Origin: Euptelea pleiosperma
Lineage: Eukaryota > Streptophyta > Magnoliopsida > Ranunculales > Eupteleaceae
Length of the DNA: 64,000 nucleotides
Direction: 5' to 3'
Assembly (NCBI GenBank): GCA_035048495.1
Contig: CM068547.1
Coordinates: 18,359,913-18,423,912, forward strand
Shown here piece after piece: positions 1 through 10,874 of the stretch. The position numbers and the translations under genes were made by a program. The stretch's first letter is position 1. Every line of letters begins with the position of its first letter. The notes under the pieces were generated by a model. The model saw nothing but the letters and a program-made list of their open reading frames with translations, had not been told where the DNA came from and ran no database searches.

Positions 1-1019
1 TTCTTTATGGAAAGCCACCGTCTTTCCTTGGTGATGCTTCAATGTCCAGCCATGTGGGTCCCACTTGAAGCCACATTGCATTAATAAAATTTCCAAAACC
101 ATTTTGTTTTAAAGTTAATACCACTTTTGGAAAACCTCCCAAAACCATTTTTGATTAAAAACGTTACTTGCATGAGGATTATTTTATTCAAAAGGTTTTG
201 AAACTTTCCATTATTTAATTGAAAATTATCTTTTCTTTAAATAAAAAATCATTTCTTTAACAAAGATTTAAAGCAAACAAATTATTATATTGTTCCCTTC
301 TTTTTTTTTTTTAAAGTTGGAAAGTATCCCATTCTTGAAGAATTGTCCAAAACCCTGTTTGCATGTCATTCACGGCCATCCGTTGCATCGTCGTCTAACT
401 TGAGGTTTCAACCATTATTTTTATTTTTATTTTTTATTTTTCATGTGGCCACCTTATGGACTCAACAACATGGCCCAACAATTCACCCACCGATTTGGCC
501 CATGTATAAAAATTCAGCCCAATACCATCACTATTTCTTTGTGGACCTACACATTTTAGTCGATACTTCCTCGATGTTAACACTACTTCCCAAATATTTA
601 TCTTTGTTCTATAGGTGCCAATAATGGTTGTCCATCGTCTCGATCCAATACTATTATCCAACATCGTGGCCCAGCACTTGGCCTACTTTCTTGACCCGTG
701 TCTTGGTAATTTTGCCCAGATCTCGAGATTGGCCTCGTTAAGGTTCTTCGTGGCCCCGCATTCCATCAGAATTGTCAGATTGGGTTTCCTGAAATAATGA
801 AAAGCGCGTCATGAGACTTAATTAGAATGGCTTTATATCTAGACTTCTGAAAATGTGTTTAATGTATGTAAATATACCATTTCGTCCAGAAAAGTGTATT
901 TTACGTAATGAAAGAGACTCTTACATAGAAAAGTGGATAATTAGAGCAGTTTTATGTAGGAGAGTGTGATAACGCTTAGAAGATAACAATGAAAAATACG
1001 TACTTTTAAGCGAATATCA
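1..1019 (-). mobile_element. Ty3/gypsy LTR, partial (runs off the left edge)
   Basis: The last ~220 bases (about 800-1019) match the terminal part of the LTRs of elements A, B and C described below: a GCGCGTAATGAGACT-like block, a TTCGTCCAGAAAAGTGTGTT-like block and the terminus GCGAATATCA. The LTR is read on the minus strand, so its 5' end (TG) is at 1019. It abuts the 3' part of a broken copia gag, so it inserted into that element. The left end lies outside the window, so solo LTR and full element cannot be told apart. Short ORFs at 343-797 have no recognisable domains and I do not call them genes. Confidence 0.75.
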
Positions 1020-1020
1020 C

Positions 1021-1834
1021 TCGTCCATAGCCACGATTAAAACTTCCTCCACGACCGTGATTGAAATTTAAGCCTCTTCCAACTTGTGCATCTTGAGATG
1101 AGCCCCTTATTTGATTCTCTTTTCTTGCATCTTCATCCTTTTTCTATCATATTCACCTTTGACTGAAATGCTTGCTCCAGTAGTTGTTCTACAAACTTGT
1201 TCATTCTTTGCTCACGTGCTTCAAGAGAACCCATTAGCTCATGTAAAGATAACTTCGTCAAATCTTTAGATTCCTCTATAGCAGGTACAACATGCTCAAA
1301 TTTTGTAGGCAAGCTTCTCAAAATTTTCTCAACAATTTTTCTATCTTGAATAGTATCTCCATAGCTTATAATTTGATCAATAATATTGGAGACTCTAGAA
1401 AAGAAAATTTGGATCGATTCATTATCTTTCATGAGCAAATTATCAAATTCTCTCCATAGAGATTGCATTTTAATAGAGCTTACCTTTTGTGATCCTTGAA
1501 ATTCCTCCTTCAAGATATCCCATGCTTCTTTTGATTTTGTAGAAGCCAAAATTCTTGGAAAGATGGTTTTATTTACCCCTTGTTGGATGAAAAGTAAGGC
1601 TTTTGCATCTCTCTTCTTATTCTCCTTATACTCCTTTTACTTTGCTTGACTCCATGTTGCAAGGGCTTCTGTAGATTCAGGTATATTATAGCCATCTTCT
1701 ACAAGTTCCCACAAATCTTGTGAGATGAAGAGAGTCTTCATTTGGAGGCTCCAATAGTCATAGCTTTCACCATCAAAGATAGAGATTAAGTTTTGAGCAT
1801 AATTGAATCCACAAGGATTTTGGTTTGTTGCCAT
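1021..1834 (-). pseudogene. Ty1/copia gag polyprotein fragment, broken
   Basis: The minus-strand frame from the ATG at 1834 reads as a plant copia Gag. The N-terminal region has the pattern FDGESYDYWSLQMKTLF. A UBN2-type core follows, with SKEAWDILKEEFQGS and the hallmark KIVEKILRSLPTKFEHVV near 1300. After that comes a Gly/Arg/Asn-rich tail (1021-1100) in another frame. An in-frame TAA at 1634-1636 splits the core, and a one-base frameshift lies near 1135. The gene is cut at 1019 by a gypsy LTR, so protease, integrase and RT are absent. The primer site and LTR of the same element lie just upstream (1873-2267). Family assignment is secure; the copy is dead. Confidence 0.85.
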
Positions 1835-1872
1835 GGTATGGACTAAATGGATAGTTGGATGGACTTAGAAAA

Positions 1873-1889
1873 GGATGGCTCTGATACCA
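1873..1889 (-). other. Copia primer binding site (initiator tRNA-Met)
   Basis: The minus strand reads TGGTATCAGAGCCATCC, the standard primer site complementary to plant initiator tRNA-Met in Ty1/copia elements. It lies four bases inside the LTR end at 1894 and 40 bases upstream of the gag start. Confidence 0.9.
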
Positions 1890-1893
1890 AATT

Positions 1894-2267
1894 TGTTGGA
1901 GCAATCGGAAGATATGGTAGGCCTTGTTGTACGTTATGGAGAGGAGAGGGTTTTAGAGGCTTAGTATGGAGTCACAAGAGCGTTATTTCATACAACTTCT
2001 CTGAACCATTACAATACATGACCTATTTATAGGTCTTTAAAGAACATTCTAGACCATAGAGAGTTCTAGATTTTGGACATATTCTAGAGAGACTAGACTT
2101 TTCCATTGATTCTAAACTTTTCTATAGATATTTTCTAAGTCATAACTCTAGATTTTTCTATAGATATTTACTAAGAAGACTCTTGAAACTATCTAGACAT
2201 GGAAGACTCTAGAAACTATCTAGACAGTACTTCTAAAATTACAAATTACATATTATTTTCGACAACA
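1894..2267 (-). mobile_element. Copia 5' LTR, 374 bp
   Basis: The left boundary is set by the adjacent primer site. The right boundary is placed at GACAACA (2267). Read on the minus strand the LTR is 5'-TGTTGTCG...CTCCAACA-3', so its ends form the short inverted repeat TGTTG/CAACA. Inside are several degenerate direct repeats of the type CTAGAAACTATCTAGACA and CTAGATTTTTCTATAGATATTT. The partner LTR is not in the window. Confidence 0.75.
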
Positions 2268-4385
2268 TGGGCCAGTGATCAAAACGATCGGAACCCAACA
2301 TTGTGTTGGATGAGCGAGTATGCATGCAAGGGTATCCTCAGGATCGTCCAACTACACGAACCTTTTGCAATGTATACTTCACCGAAAGTAGATCAACCGA
2401 TAGTACTTAGCATACATCTTGTCAACGAACTAGAGATGGGGAACAAGAGCAAGCTCAGGTGTAGGATCAGGTATAAAATCTTAAGGCGAACACTTAGAGC
2501 AGCATAAGATGCACAAGATGGTCTAGAAGGTGGAGCTAAAGAAGATCTTGTACATGATTTCTTGTTAGTGGAGATTTTCCTCAACTATAATGAAGAACTG
2601 CCACCTATAGCAATTTCCTGAGTGCATCCTCCTCAATTCTAGGCTGATGTGCACGAAATGAGTGAAGCCTCATCCTCAACCTCCTCAGAGGAATAAACAA
2701 CTTGTGTGGGACATTTTTGACTCCACTCGCCAGCAAAATGGCTAGGGCAAGGGAAAACATGGAGAATGCCATCACTAGAGCCACTAGAGATTGTAAACAA
2801 GCCAAAAACGTGAAGAAATTCGCTAAGAAATGAAGGTCTTTGGCAAGGAATAGCCAAAGAGGAGAAGAAAAACGTAAGAAAGAAGAAAAGTCACGTAAAT
2901 GAACAAACTAAATAGGGAAAATTGACTTTTTGAATTTGCCGCAAGAAGCTTTTGATCGATCGGGCAAAATTTTGGTCTCCGGTCGATCAAAATTTTGAGT
3001 CCAAAAAAGAGTCTAACGAAATTAGAAGTTCTGTTCACACAAACCCTAACCAATCGAATGAAATAGCTTGACCAATCGATGATTTAATATAGATCTAAAA
3101 CCAGAACAAAATTTTGGTCTCCGATCGATTGATTGTAACCATTCACAAAATTCTAGAGAACGTGCATTTGAAGATTTTGTTTTCCGATCGATCGAATGAA
3201 ACGTTTGATCATTCGGAGGCCAAATCACATAATATTAATAAAAGCTCTAATTTTTCTTGCATGATCAATACTCCTTTTGGCATGAAAACAATAGTCTAGG
3301 ATCACTTAAAGATGAAGAAATATCATTTTATCACACTTACATTCTAGGGTCTTTGAGTTATTTACCATCTTATGTGTGATCAACCGAAGCATCTTGTTAT
3401 TTTGTCAAATTTGCACTACTTCTATTCTTTAGGCTGGCTGGCTTGATAATATAGACATTGAATACTCACAAAACCTACCAAACACATTATGAAAGACTAT
3501 GAACACATTTTATCATACGGAATTAGCGAACACTAAAAATATAGATTATACAGCCTAGGCCTTCTTGATCTAACTAATTTTGCACAATTTCCCATTTAAC
3601 TGGATGAAGAGTCTTATGACCAAGGTTGTTGACACACTCCGATCCTCTGGTCCATCGGACTCGACCCATGACACCTCGGTCTGACCTGTAATTCGAAACC
3701 AAAACCCATGGTTGCAGGGGTGAGGTAAAGTTAAAGATAAAAATAAAGCATAGTCCGATCCATATTTGGTTAATTATGAAGTTGTTAAGTTCCATTTACA
3801 CAATTTATTAATTAATGCCCATTTTTGAAAGCCATATCAATTGAAAAAAAAATCGCTAATAAACATCGGCAATTCGATGAAGAAATCAAAAAATCAAAAC
3901 ATACAAACAAAAGGATATAAAATGGGTAAGTTTCTAGTTTATGAAAATTTGTAGAACATATTTGCCTTGTAGAAAATTCCTAGGATTCGTTACTAGGAGT
4001 TAGAAAACCTACCACCTATATGTAACAAGTAGATTGAAGACCTAAATGGAAAAAAAATATAAAAGGTACAGGCACCGTGTAGGGTGTTTTATAGAAAACA
4101 ACAAAGAACACAAAAATAATTTCAGCTACACCAGAAACAGAACAGACACTATGTTAATGTCCAAATTTTAGAAAATAGCGTAGAAACCTCTTAGGGCCCA
4201 TGACCTCAATCTGGAAAGAATAGACATAAACGCATCTACTAAAATTTTTCCAAGAGTTCTTCAGAAGAAAATTCAAAAGATCAAAAGCCCTGAAGTTGAA
4301 CTTCAGAAATCTACAGACAAAAAATGCAAAAATAGTTTCCGTGTGTATTAGTCTAAAGAACCTAGCAATCTTGTCATTGTTGCCC
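2268..4385. other. Unassigned AT-rich stretch, no supported gene
   Basis: No ORF here has a recognisable domain. At 2930-3230 there are diverged direct copies of AAAATTTTGGTCTCCGRTCGATC, a motif style common in plant LTRs, so part of this may be old retrotransposon sequence. Nothing else can be supported. Confidence 0.5.
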
Positions 4386-5597
4386 TACAACTGACTACAG
4401 TTTTCCAAGCAGAACTCGAATTTTGACCCCGTCTCTTCTAACACATATGTTTAACACGTTTGAAGTGTTGGAAGAAGTTTCGGGAGAGTCGGACCTCATT
4501 TGCCCATTTTGAACGTTGAGGTTCCGAAATAGACTTGAGTTTTAAGTCTTAAAGGCCTAAACCTACAACTGACTATAGTTTCCCAACCGGACCTCTGATT
4601 TTAACCCCGTTTCTTCTAACACATTTGTTTCAACACGTTTGAAGTGTTAGAAGAGGTTTCAGGAGAGTCAGACCTCGTTTGCCTGATTTGGATGTCGAGG
4701 TTCCGTAATGGACTTGAGTTCTAAGTCTTAAATGACTAAACCTACAACTGACTATAGTTTCCCAATCGGACCTCGGATTTTAACCCCGTTTCTTTTAACA
4801 CATTTGTTTCAACACGTTTGAAGTGTTGGAAAAAGTTTAGAAAGAGTCGAACCTCGTTTGCCCGATTGGACGTCGAGGTTCCAAAATGGACTTGAGTTCT
4901 AAGTCTTAAATGCCTAAACCTACAATTGACTATAGTTTCCCAACCGAACCTCGGATTTTAACCTCGTTTCTTCTAACACATTTGTTTCAACACGTTTGAA
5001 GTGTTGGAAGAGATTTCGGAAGAGCTGGACCTCGTTTGCCTGATTTGGACATCGAGGTTTCGAAATGGACTTGAGTTCTAAGTCTTAAATGCCTAAACCT
5101 ACAATTGACTATAGTTTTCCTACCGGACCTCGGATTTTAACCCTGTTTCTTCTAACATATTTGTTTCAACACGTTTGAAGTATTGGAAGAGATTTCGGAA
5201 GAGTCGGACCTTATTTGCCCGATTTGGACGTTGAGGTTCCGAAATGGACTAGAGTTCTAAGTCTTAAATGCCTAAAATTATAACTGACTACCATTTTTCA
5301 ATCGGACCTCGGATTTTGACCACATTTCTTCGAACACATTTGTTTTAACACGTTTAAAGTATTAGAAGAAGTTTTGGAAGAGTCAAGCCTCGTTTGCCCG
5401 ATTTGGACGTCGAGGTTCCGAAATGGACTTGAGTTCTAAGTCTTAAATACCTAAACCTATAACTGACTATAGTTTTCCAACCAGACATCGGATTTTAACC
5501 CCGTTTCTTCAAACACATTTGTTTTAACACGTTTGAAGTGTTAAAAGAGGTTTCAGAAGAGTCAGACCTCGTTTGCCTGATTTGGACGTCGAGGTTC
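4386..5597. repeat. 179-bp tandem repeat array, left part (about 6.8 copies)
   Basis: The phase marker GAGGTTC recurs at 4518, 4697, 4875, 5054, 5233, 5412 and 5591, a spacing of 178-179 bp. Each unit also holds GACTTGAGTTCTAAGTCTTAAATG, ACTGACTATAGTTTCC, and AACACATTTGTT...CACGTTTGAAGTGTT, the last with a small internal palindrome. Units differ by roughly 5-15% by eye. The array is interrupted at 5597 by element B and resumes at 15088. The length is nucleosome-like, as in satellite DNA, but such arrays also occur inside CACTA elements, and a CACTA gene ends right after the array. Confidence 0.9.
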
Positions 5598-6616
5598 TGA
5601 AAGTAGGATATTTCCGCGTCGTTGGTTACGGAAACCCTAACTTCAACACATTTGTAATTATCCGAGACTTTTAACCTGTAAAATGAGCATTTTTGCATAG
5701 TGGCTAGTGTCGGATGTCGATCCGCACTCGGGATTAGTCAGATTAGCACGATAATGAACATAAAATGACGGGAAATTTGCAGAGAATGGAACATAATATT
5801 ATTCAAATCAACTTCATTCAATCGAACATGTCTCTTACAATCAAGTGAAAACAACTAAATTATAAAGCATAAAGAAAAGAATAAACTAGAGGGAGAAGGA
5901 GAGAACTAGAGAGAGAAAGTGGAGGAATCTAGAGAGAGAAACTTCTAGAGAGGGAGAGATTTAGAAGGAGAAGGGAGAGAGAAAGTTTACCTTTGTGACT
6001 TACCGATGTTAATTGCATCGGCGTAGGGATAGGCTTGGTGAGTGGGAAGGGAAGCTTTCGGGTAGCTGGTGGTGCTCCGGGCACCAAGGATTGGAGATCG
6101 CCCATTAACATGACCAATCAAGTGCATGATTGCACTGGCCAAGATGTATGTTCTTGCTGGTTGCAAGTTCGTGAGAGAGAGGAGCAAAACCCTTGAGGAG
6201 GTGGCAAGACAGCCACTTGCGAGGCTGTGGAGGAGCATAACGGCTTCCTCCCTCCTTCTTCTTCCTTCTTTCTCTCTTTCTTTTATTTTTTTTTTTAATT
6301 TCTTGGGCTTTGAAGAAGACGGTGAAGTAGAGGAAGAGGGTGACGGCTAGGGTCTGAGGAGAGGGAGAAAGGAAGAACGAAGGAGATGGTGGGGCAGTTC
6401 GGTGGTGATGAAGGCGTCAACGGGGAGGAGAATGGAATGGACGGCCACCGTTCTTTCCCTTTTTTTTTTTATTTCTTTTTCTGTTTTTGGTGAGAGAGGC
6501 GAGGGTGAAGTGGTAAATGGTAGCTTGGGTGCCGTGGATTTGGAATGGTATAAGGTGCAGCAGGATATAGCCGCTGTAATGGAGGTTTTCGGCGAGCTTC
6601 TCGCCGTAGAAGACGA

Positions 6617-6989
6617 CCGGAGTTGCACCTGCAACTCCGGTGGAATTAAAAGAAAAGAAGAAGAAGGAGTCTGAGGATAAGAAGAAGAAGAAAACGACTA
6701 GGACGAAGAAGAAAACGAAGAGGCAGAAGACGGATAGGAGGAGAGGGGAGAGGACGACGTGCTGGCGGTGGAGACGACGACCGGAGTTGCTGTCTGCAAC
6801 TCCGGCGAGCTAAGAAGACAAAGAAGACGCAGCAGAGAAGAAGAAGAAGAAGAAGAAGAAGGAAAGGAAGAGAGGAGGAGGAAAGAAGAGAAGGAAGAAG
6901 AAGAGGGGGAGGACCCTCACCAGCTTGCTGTGGTGAGGACGGTGTTGGCGCTCGGTTCGCCGGCCGGAGTTGCAGACCTGCAACTCCAG
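6617..6989. repeat. Three GC-rich hairpins in the element B LTR
   Basis: Three near-perfect inverted repeats with the arm CCGGAGTTGCA/TGCAACTCCGG lie at 6617-6640 (11-bp stem, 2-nt loop), 6781-6805 (10-bp stem) and 6964-6989 (12-bp stem with one mismatch). They are spaced about 165-180 bp apart. A fourth, of the same sequence, is in another LTR at 59020-59044. Confidence 0.85.
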
Positions 6990-7034
6990 CAACAAGAAAA
7001 CGAAGAAGAAGAAGAGGAAGAGGAAGAGGAGAAG

Positions 7035-7145
7035 AAGAAGAAGAAGAAGAAGAAGAAGAAGAAGAAGAAGAAGAAGAAGAAGAAGAAGGAGAAGGAGAAG
7101 GAGAAGGAGAAGGAGAAGGAGAAGGAGAAGGAGAAGGAGAAGGAG
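7035..7145. repeat. GAA/GAG microsatellite in LTR
   Basis: About 110 bp of AAG repeats pass into GAGAAG hexamers. Every frame stays open and translates as poly-Lys/Glu, poly-Arg or poly-Leu/Ser, which explains the long apparent ORFs on both strands. I see no coding role. Confidence 0.95.
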
Positions 7146-8573
7146 CTCCACTCCTCACCGGCGATGGCGCGCCGGAGGAGAAGAAGAAGGGGAAAGGGAA
7201 GAGGAAGAAGAGGTGTCCGAGCGGCGGGGGGGGGGGGGGGGGGGCGGAAGAAGAGAAAGCCGGAGGGTTTTTCAACCCTCTCCTTAAGTAGAAACCGTGG
7301 GTTTCTACACTTAGAAACTCACGGTTTCTAAAAAAAATTATTTTTTATTATTATTTTTTTTTTATTTTTTTTATTATTCTTTTATTTTAATTTTTATTTT
7401 TGAAAAATGATAAGTGGGTCACGGGCTTGGGCTCGTGGGCTATTTGGCCATGACCACCAGGCCAAAAGCTGATGCCACGTGCTGGCCAGTGGTTGGCCGA
7501 GAGAAGACGCCACGAGTCGGCCAGTGGTTGGCCAATGGGAATGCTCAAAATCGTGGGCCCAGAGTGCATCGGCCATGGGCCAGAAGGTAGGTGAGAAGGA
7601 TAGTGGGCCACTGGGCTCGATGGATGTGGGTTAGGGTGCGTTTGGTTGCCAGGGGAGAAAAATGCATTTTCCCCTTGAAATACCCATCAAGGAAAGATGT
7701 ATTTTCCTTTCTTCGGAAATCGAGCTCTACGCTCTCAGCCACGATCAATAATCTGAGGCATTTCTCTATAATCAAACCTGCCTTAGGGACTGATATTTTA
7801 CACTGGAGATCGGGTGGTTGATAGGATGGATGATCGACTGATCAGTAGCATGATCGGATGGTCGGATGCATAGAATTGATAGATCACATGTCGATCTATA
7901 GAGATTCAACGGCCCGATGGAAGATCCAACGGTCAGAAAGCTAAGGGAGATGAGACAGAGCCAATGAGCAGGAGTTCTGGGGTTAAGTCAATAGATTCGA
8001 GGACCGAGAAATGAAGAGAGAGAAAATAAGGAGAGATGAGAGAGAAAATATCAGAAAAAGTATTGGCAGAGGGTCATGAACCCTGGTTTTCCATTGTTCT
8101 TCACTTGAGCTTTGCCAGTAGAGCAGGCCATCATTTGATGTGGCTTTAAATGCTTTGGTCCTTCTCTTGGTTATCAGCTCTCCCGCTCTCGTGGTTCCTT
8201 GGGCCAGCTCTTCGATCCTCTTTTTCAACCCGTATTTGGCCCATATCTTCTAGTCATAGCCTGTGGGCTCTTTAAGCATTGATAATGGGCTTTCATGATC
8301 GATTTAGGCCCGCAAGTCTCGAGAATCATCCCATCGGGGTTTCCTGCGACAGAAGAAGCGCGTAATGAGACTTTATCAGAACGGCTTAATATCTAGATTT
8401 CCGAAAATGTGTTTAATGCATGTAAATATACCATTTCGTCCAGAAAAGTGTGTTCTACGCAACACAAGAGACTCTTACATAGAAAAGTAGATAAATAGAG
8501 TATTTTTACGTAGGAGAATGCGATAACGCTAAAAGGATAATTGCTTAAAATAAGCACTTTTGAGCGAATATCA

Positions 8574-10553
8574 CAACCCCCAACCAGCATATTGCCAATC
8601 CTTGGCAATTAGTGCGAAATAAATGAGCTTAAAAGGGCTCTGCACATGCTGCACACTTTTTCATATTAGCTCCGGGAAAACACCGTTCGTCAAATCATTG
8701 AATGGATGCAAAAACAGTTACATGCTAGCGAAGAGTTGGAAAGTTTTGGCAAGACTACAGACTGATAATCATGACCCAGAATAGTCAAACTCTGCGTGTG
8801 TGTGTGCTCAACATTCTCATCATCCGACAGTAAAGATTTCCAGATCACCTCTAAGTTTTTATGCCTCGACCTCAAATCTCACATGTTTAGCACTCAGAAT
8901 AGAATCACACAAGAAGGGTTTTCTTCTTTTCTCTCAATTTATATGTGAGGAGATGTATTTAATATAAAGAGGCAAAAGATCTCACATATGTTTTATTTGA
9001 AGGAAGGACATCTTTAACAGAAGAAGATCTCATGATTGGAATACCACTTCACTCGGGAACGTCAGATCAAACTCTATAGCTTCTCTTTCTCCAATCTCCA
9101 CATTTTATGATCGTACTATCCTAGAATCAAGTAGGACTTTCCTGGGTTGTAATGAGGCTTAGGTCAGGTGTAGAGAGATAAAGGGATACAGGATTTCAAA
9201 GATCTTGAGAGGATATTGTCATTTTCTTGCATTTTTCCTGCGACGTAACACCATTATCTGGTTCTTTTTCCTTTTTTCATATTTTTCTCTTGTTCTTGAT
9301 ATTTTTGAGACTGCTCAATTTCTTTTCAGCACTTTTTCATACTTTCTTTCCATATTTTGTTTTCAGCTTGAACCACTTTCTTTTCCTTTTGATTCTTCTT
9401 CTTTACTTTTCTTTTTCACGGTACACCCACATCAGTTATTCTTTTGTTCATCTCAAAATAAGGGTAGCCAGTTATGTTTCGTAGCTGGACTGGATTTTAG
9501 GTTGACGGGTTTGCAAATAAAAGGCTTTTATAGAAAGGTTCAAGGGGTTTCTAGTGAAGTATAATTCAGGTGAGTAAAAAGGCTGAATGGTTCAGAAAAA
9601 AAAATGGCCTAAATCATTTTCTAGGGTTTGCACTATCATGTATACTGTCTTGACTGGATACAGAGAAGATTCTGTTGTAGTAATCCAATTTTGATGTCGT
9701 TCCGAGTTTTATGATCGAAGCAAAAGATAATGAGATCTCTCAACGAATATTGCGGGCATGAAGAATAGTGAGTCATCCATTGACTCAGGATTATTGTATA
9801 ACTCTCTGAAATGATTAAAGGCTCGAAAGCTCACTGGGTTAGGTCTCCACAATTCTTCTCACAGGATCTCTAGAGTTTCAAAACTTAGGATGACTCTGAT
9901 GTTGATAGTGTACAATTGTGCTGAATCTGAGTTTTTCTAAGTTTTCAAACCTGCTGTAGTCACGCTTGAATTGACTCAACGCTAACTTTAAACGAAAATT
10001 GACATCCTCAATACTGACTTAATGGAGGTTTTCAGCTAATCAAAGTCAGGGTATTTGACACATTTTTGAAATTCTAGAAAACTTTTGGAGAACATCGGAA
10101 ATCACCCAAAAAAACTTTTTTCTTTTTTTTTATTATTATTTTATTTTATTTTTTTATCAAAATGAAGACATGAGTTTTGGTAAATACCCACCCCCAACCA
10201 AAATATAGCACCGTCCTCGGTGCTCATGACCGGGACATAAAATGATAACAAATCAGTGATGATGATGCAAAGATTCAGGAAGGATGTTACCAAGTCGGCA
10301 GAAACTCGACAGTGTGTGATACTTGATGATCGGAAGAATGAATGTACCTGCATTGCCAAAGATATAACAATAATCACAAATGCATGAGACTCATGTACTC
10401 TAGGAATACCGGAATTGCCTTTCCGAAAGCGCTAAGTTTTACGTCTTCAGCCAGACATGGTGGGGGTATATCAAGTACCCCCAACCAGAATAAAACACAT
10501 GGAGACTGAGTGAATCTGCAGTCTTCCTAACACCTAAGGTGGAATAGAGATAA
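8574..10553 (-). other. Element B 3' untranslated segment with polypurine tract
   Basis: Directly beside the 3' LTR, 8574-8584 reads on the minus strand as GTTGGGGGTTG, the polypurine tract for plus-strand priming. The rest has no credible ORF. It shares blocks with the same part of element A: the segment around ACCCCCAAC...CACCGTCCTCGGTGCTC near 10190-10225, and GGAATTGCCTTTCCGAAAGCGC near 10410. It holds T-rich stretches at 9205-9420 and short GT runs near 8800. Confidence 0.75.
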
Positions 10554-10874
10554 TTATCCTATCCCTTGTCTAGGTATACCTGTGTAGAACAGGTCTTTCT
10601 CAGTGTAGACTGAGAGAAGGGCATTGAGCTCTCTGAGCAGCCCGGCAAAAGCACGGAGTTGATCTGGGAGGTATCGAAGCTTCTCAGTAAAGATTGAGAG
10701 GAGAATAGGAGTGGGTTCTCTGAGCAGACCCGCAAAAACATTTAGTTCAGCGGGGAGGGATAGAAGCTTCTCAGTAAAGACTGAGAGGACAGGAGTAGTG
10801 GGTTCTCTGACCGTGGTTAGCAGAGCCGCAAACTCATTGAGTTTTGCGGGAATGTATCTGAATGGAGCAGACTC
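10554..10874 (-). other. Open 106-codon extension beyond the element B stop, three internal repeats
   Basis: After the TAG at 10875-10877 the same frame stays open for 106 codons, to a TAA at 10554-10556. The extension holds three tandem copies of a 28-32-residue unit with the core LPAELNVFAGLLREP followed by LLSIFTEKL. The first copy (…FAALLTTVREPTTPVLSVFTEK) aligns with the element A segment PLLTMIRDPTTVNSISVEEE, which lies between protease and RT. The TAG falls where element A has Gln in TIQESA versus TDL-stop-ESA here. Either the stop is a recent mutation or the extension is an untranslated or readthrough tail. Confidence 0.7.

Larger units (their letters stand above)
5598..8573 (-). repeat. 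Element B 3' LTR (2976 bp)
   Basis: The LTR starts at TGAAAG (5598) and ends at GAATATCA (8573). It is three times longer than the 5' LTR of the same element because the latter lost 2063 bp. The middle part holds a long GAA/GAG microsatellite (about 7035-7145), an 18-base G run near 7227 and several GTTGCA/TGCAAC hairpins. It also has a hairpin at 7290-7330 with arms of the type AGAAACCGTGGGTTTCT. Large ORFs in this stretch are low-complexity shadows. Confidence 0.88.

Noticed and set aside
2199..2507. 102-codon ORF just outside the copia LTR
   Set aside because: No recognisable domain; it starts inside the LTR and shows no coding pattern.
3412..3425. CACTACTTCTATTC as the missing left CACTA terminus
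   Set aside because: Shares only CACTAC with the right end (CACTACAAGAAAACAGGG) and has no subterminal GCGGCGG repeats nearby.
4386..5597. CRISPR array
   Set aside because: Repeats are long contiguous units with no unique spacers, in eukaryotic nuclear sequence.
6646..7331. Long ORFs on both strands (up to 209 codons) encoding poly-Lys/Glu, poly-Arg, poly-Leu and poly-Ser
   Set aside because: They arise from the GAA/GAG microsatellite and G run in the element B LTR, where all frames are open. No domain, and the matching LTR lacks the region.
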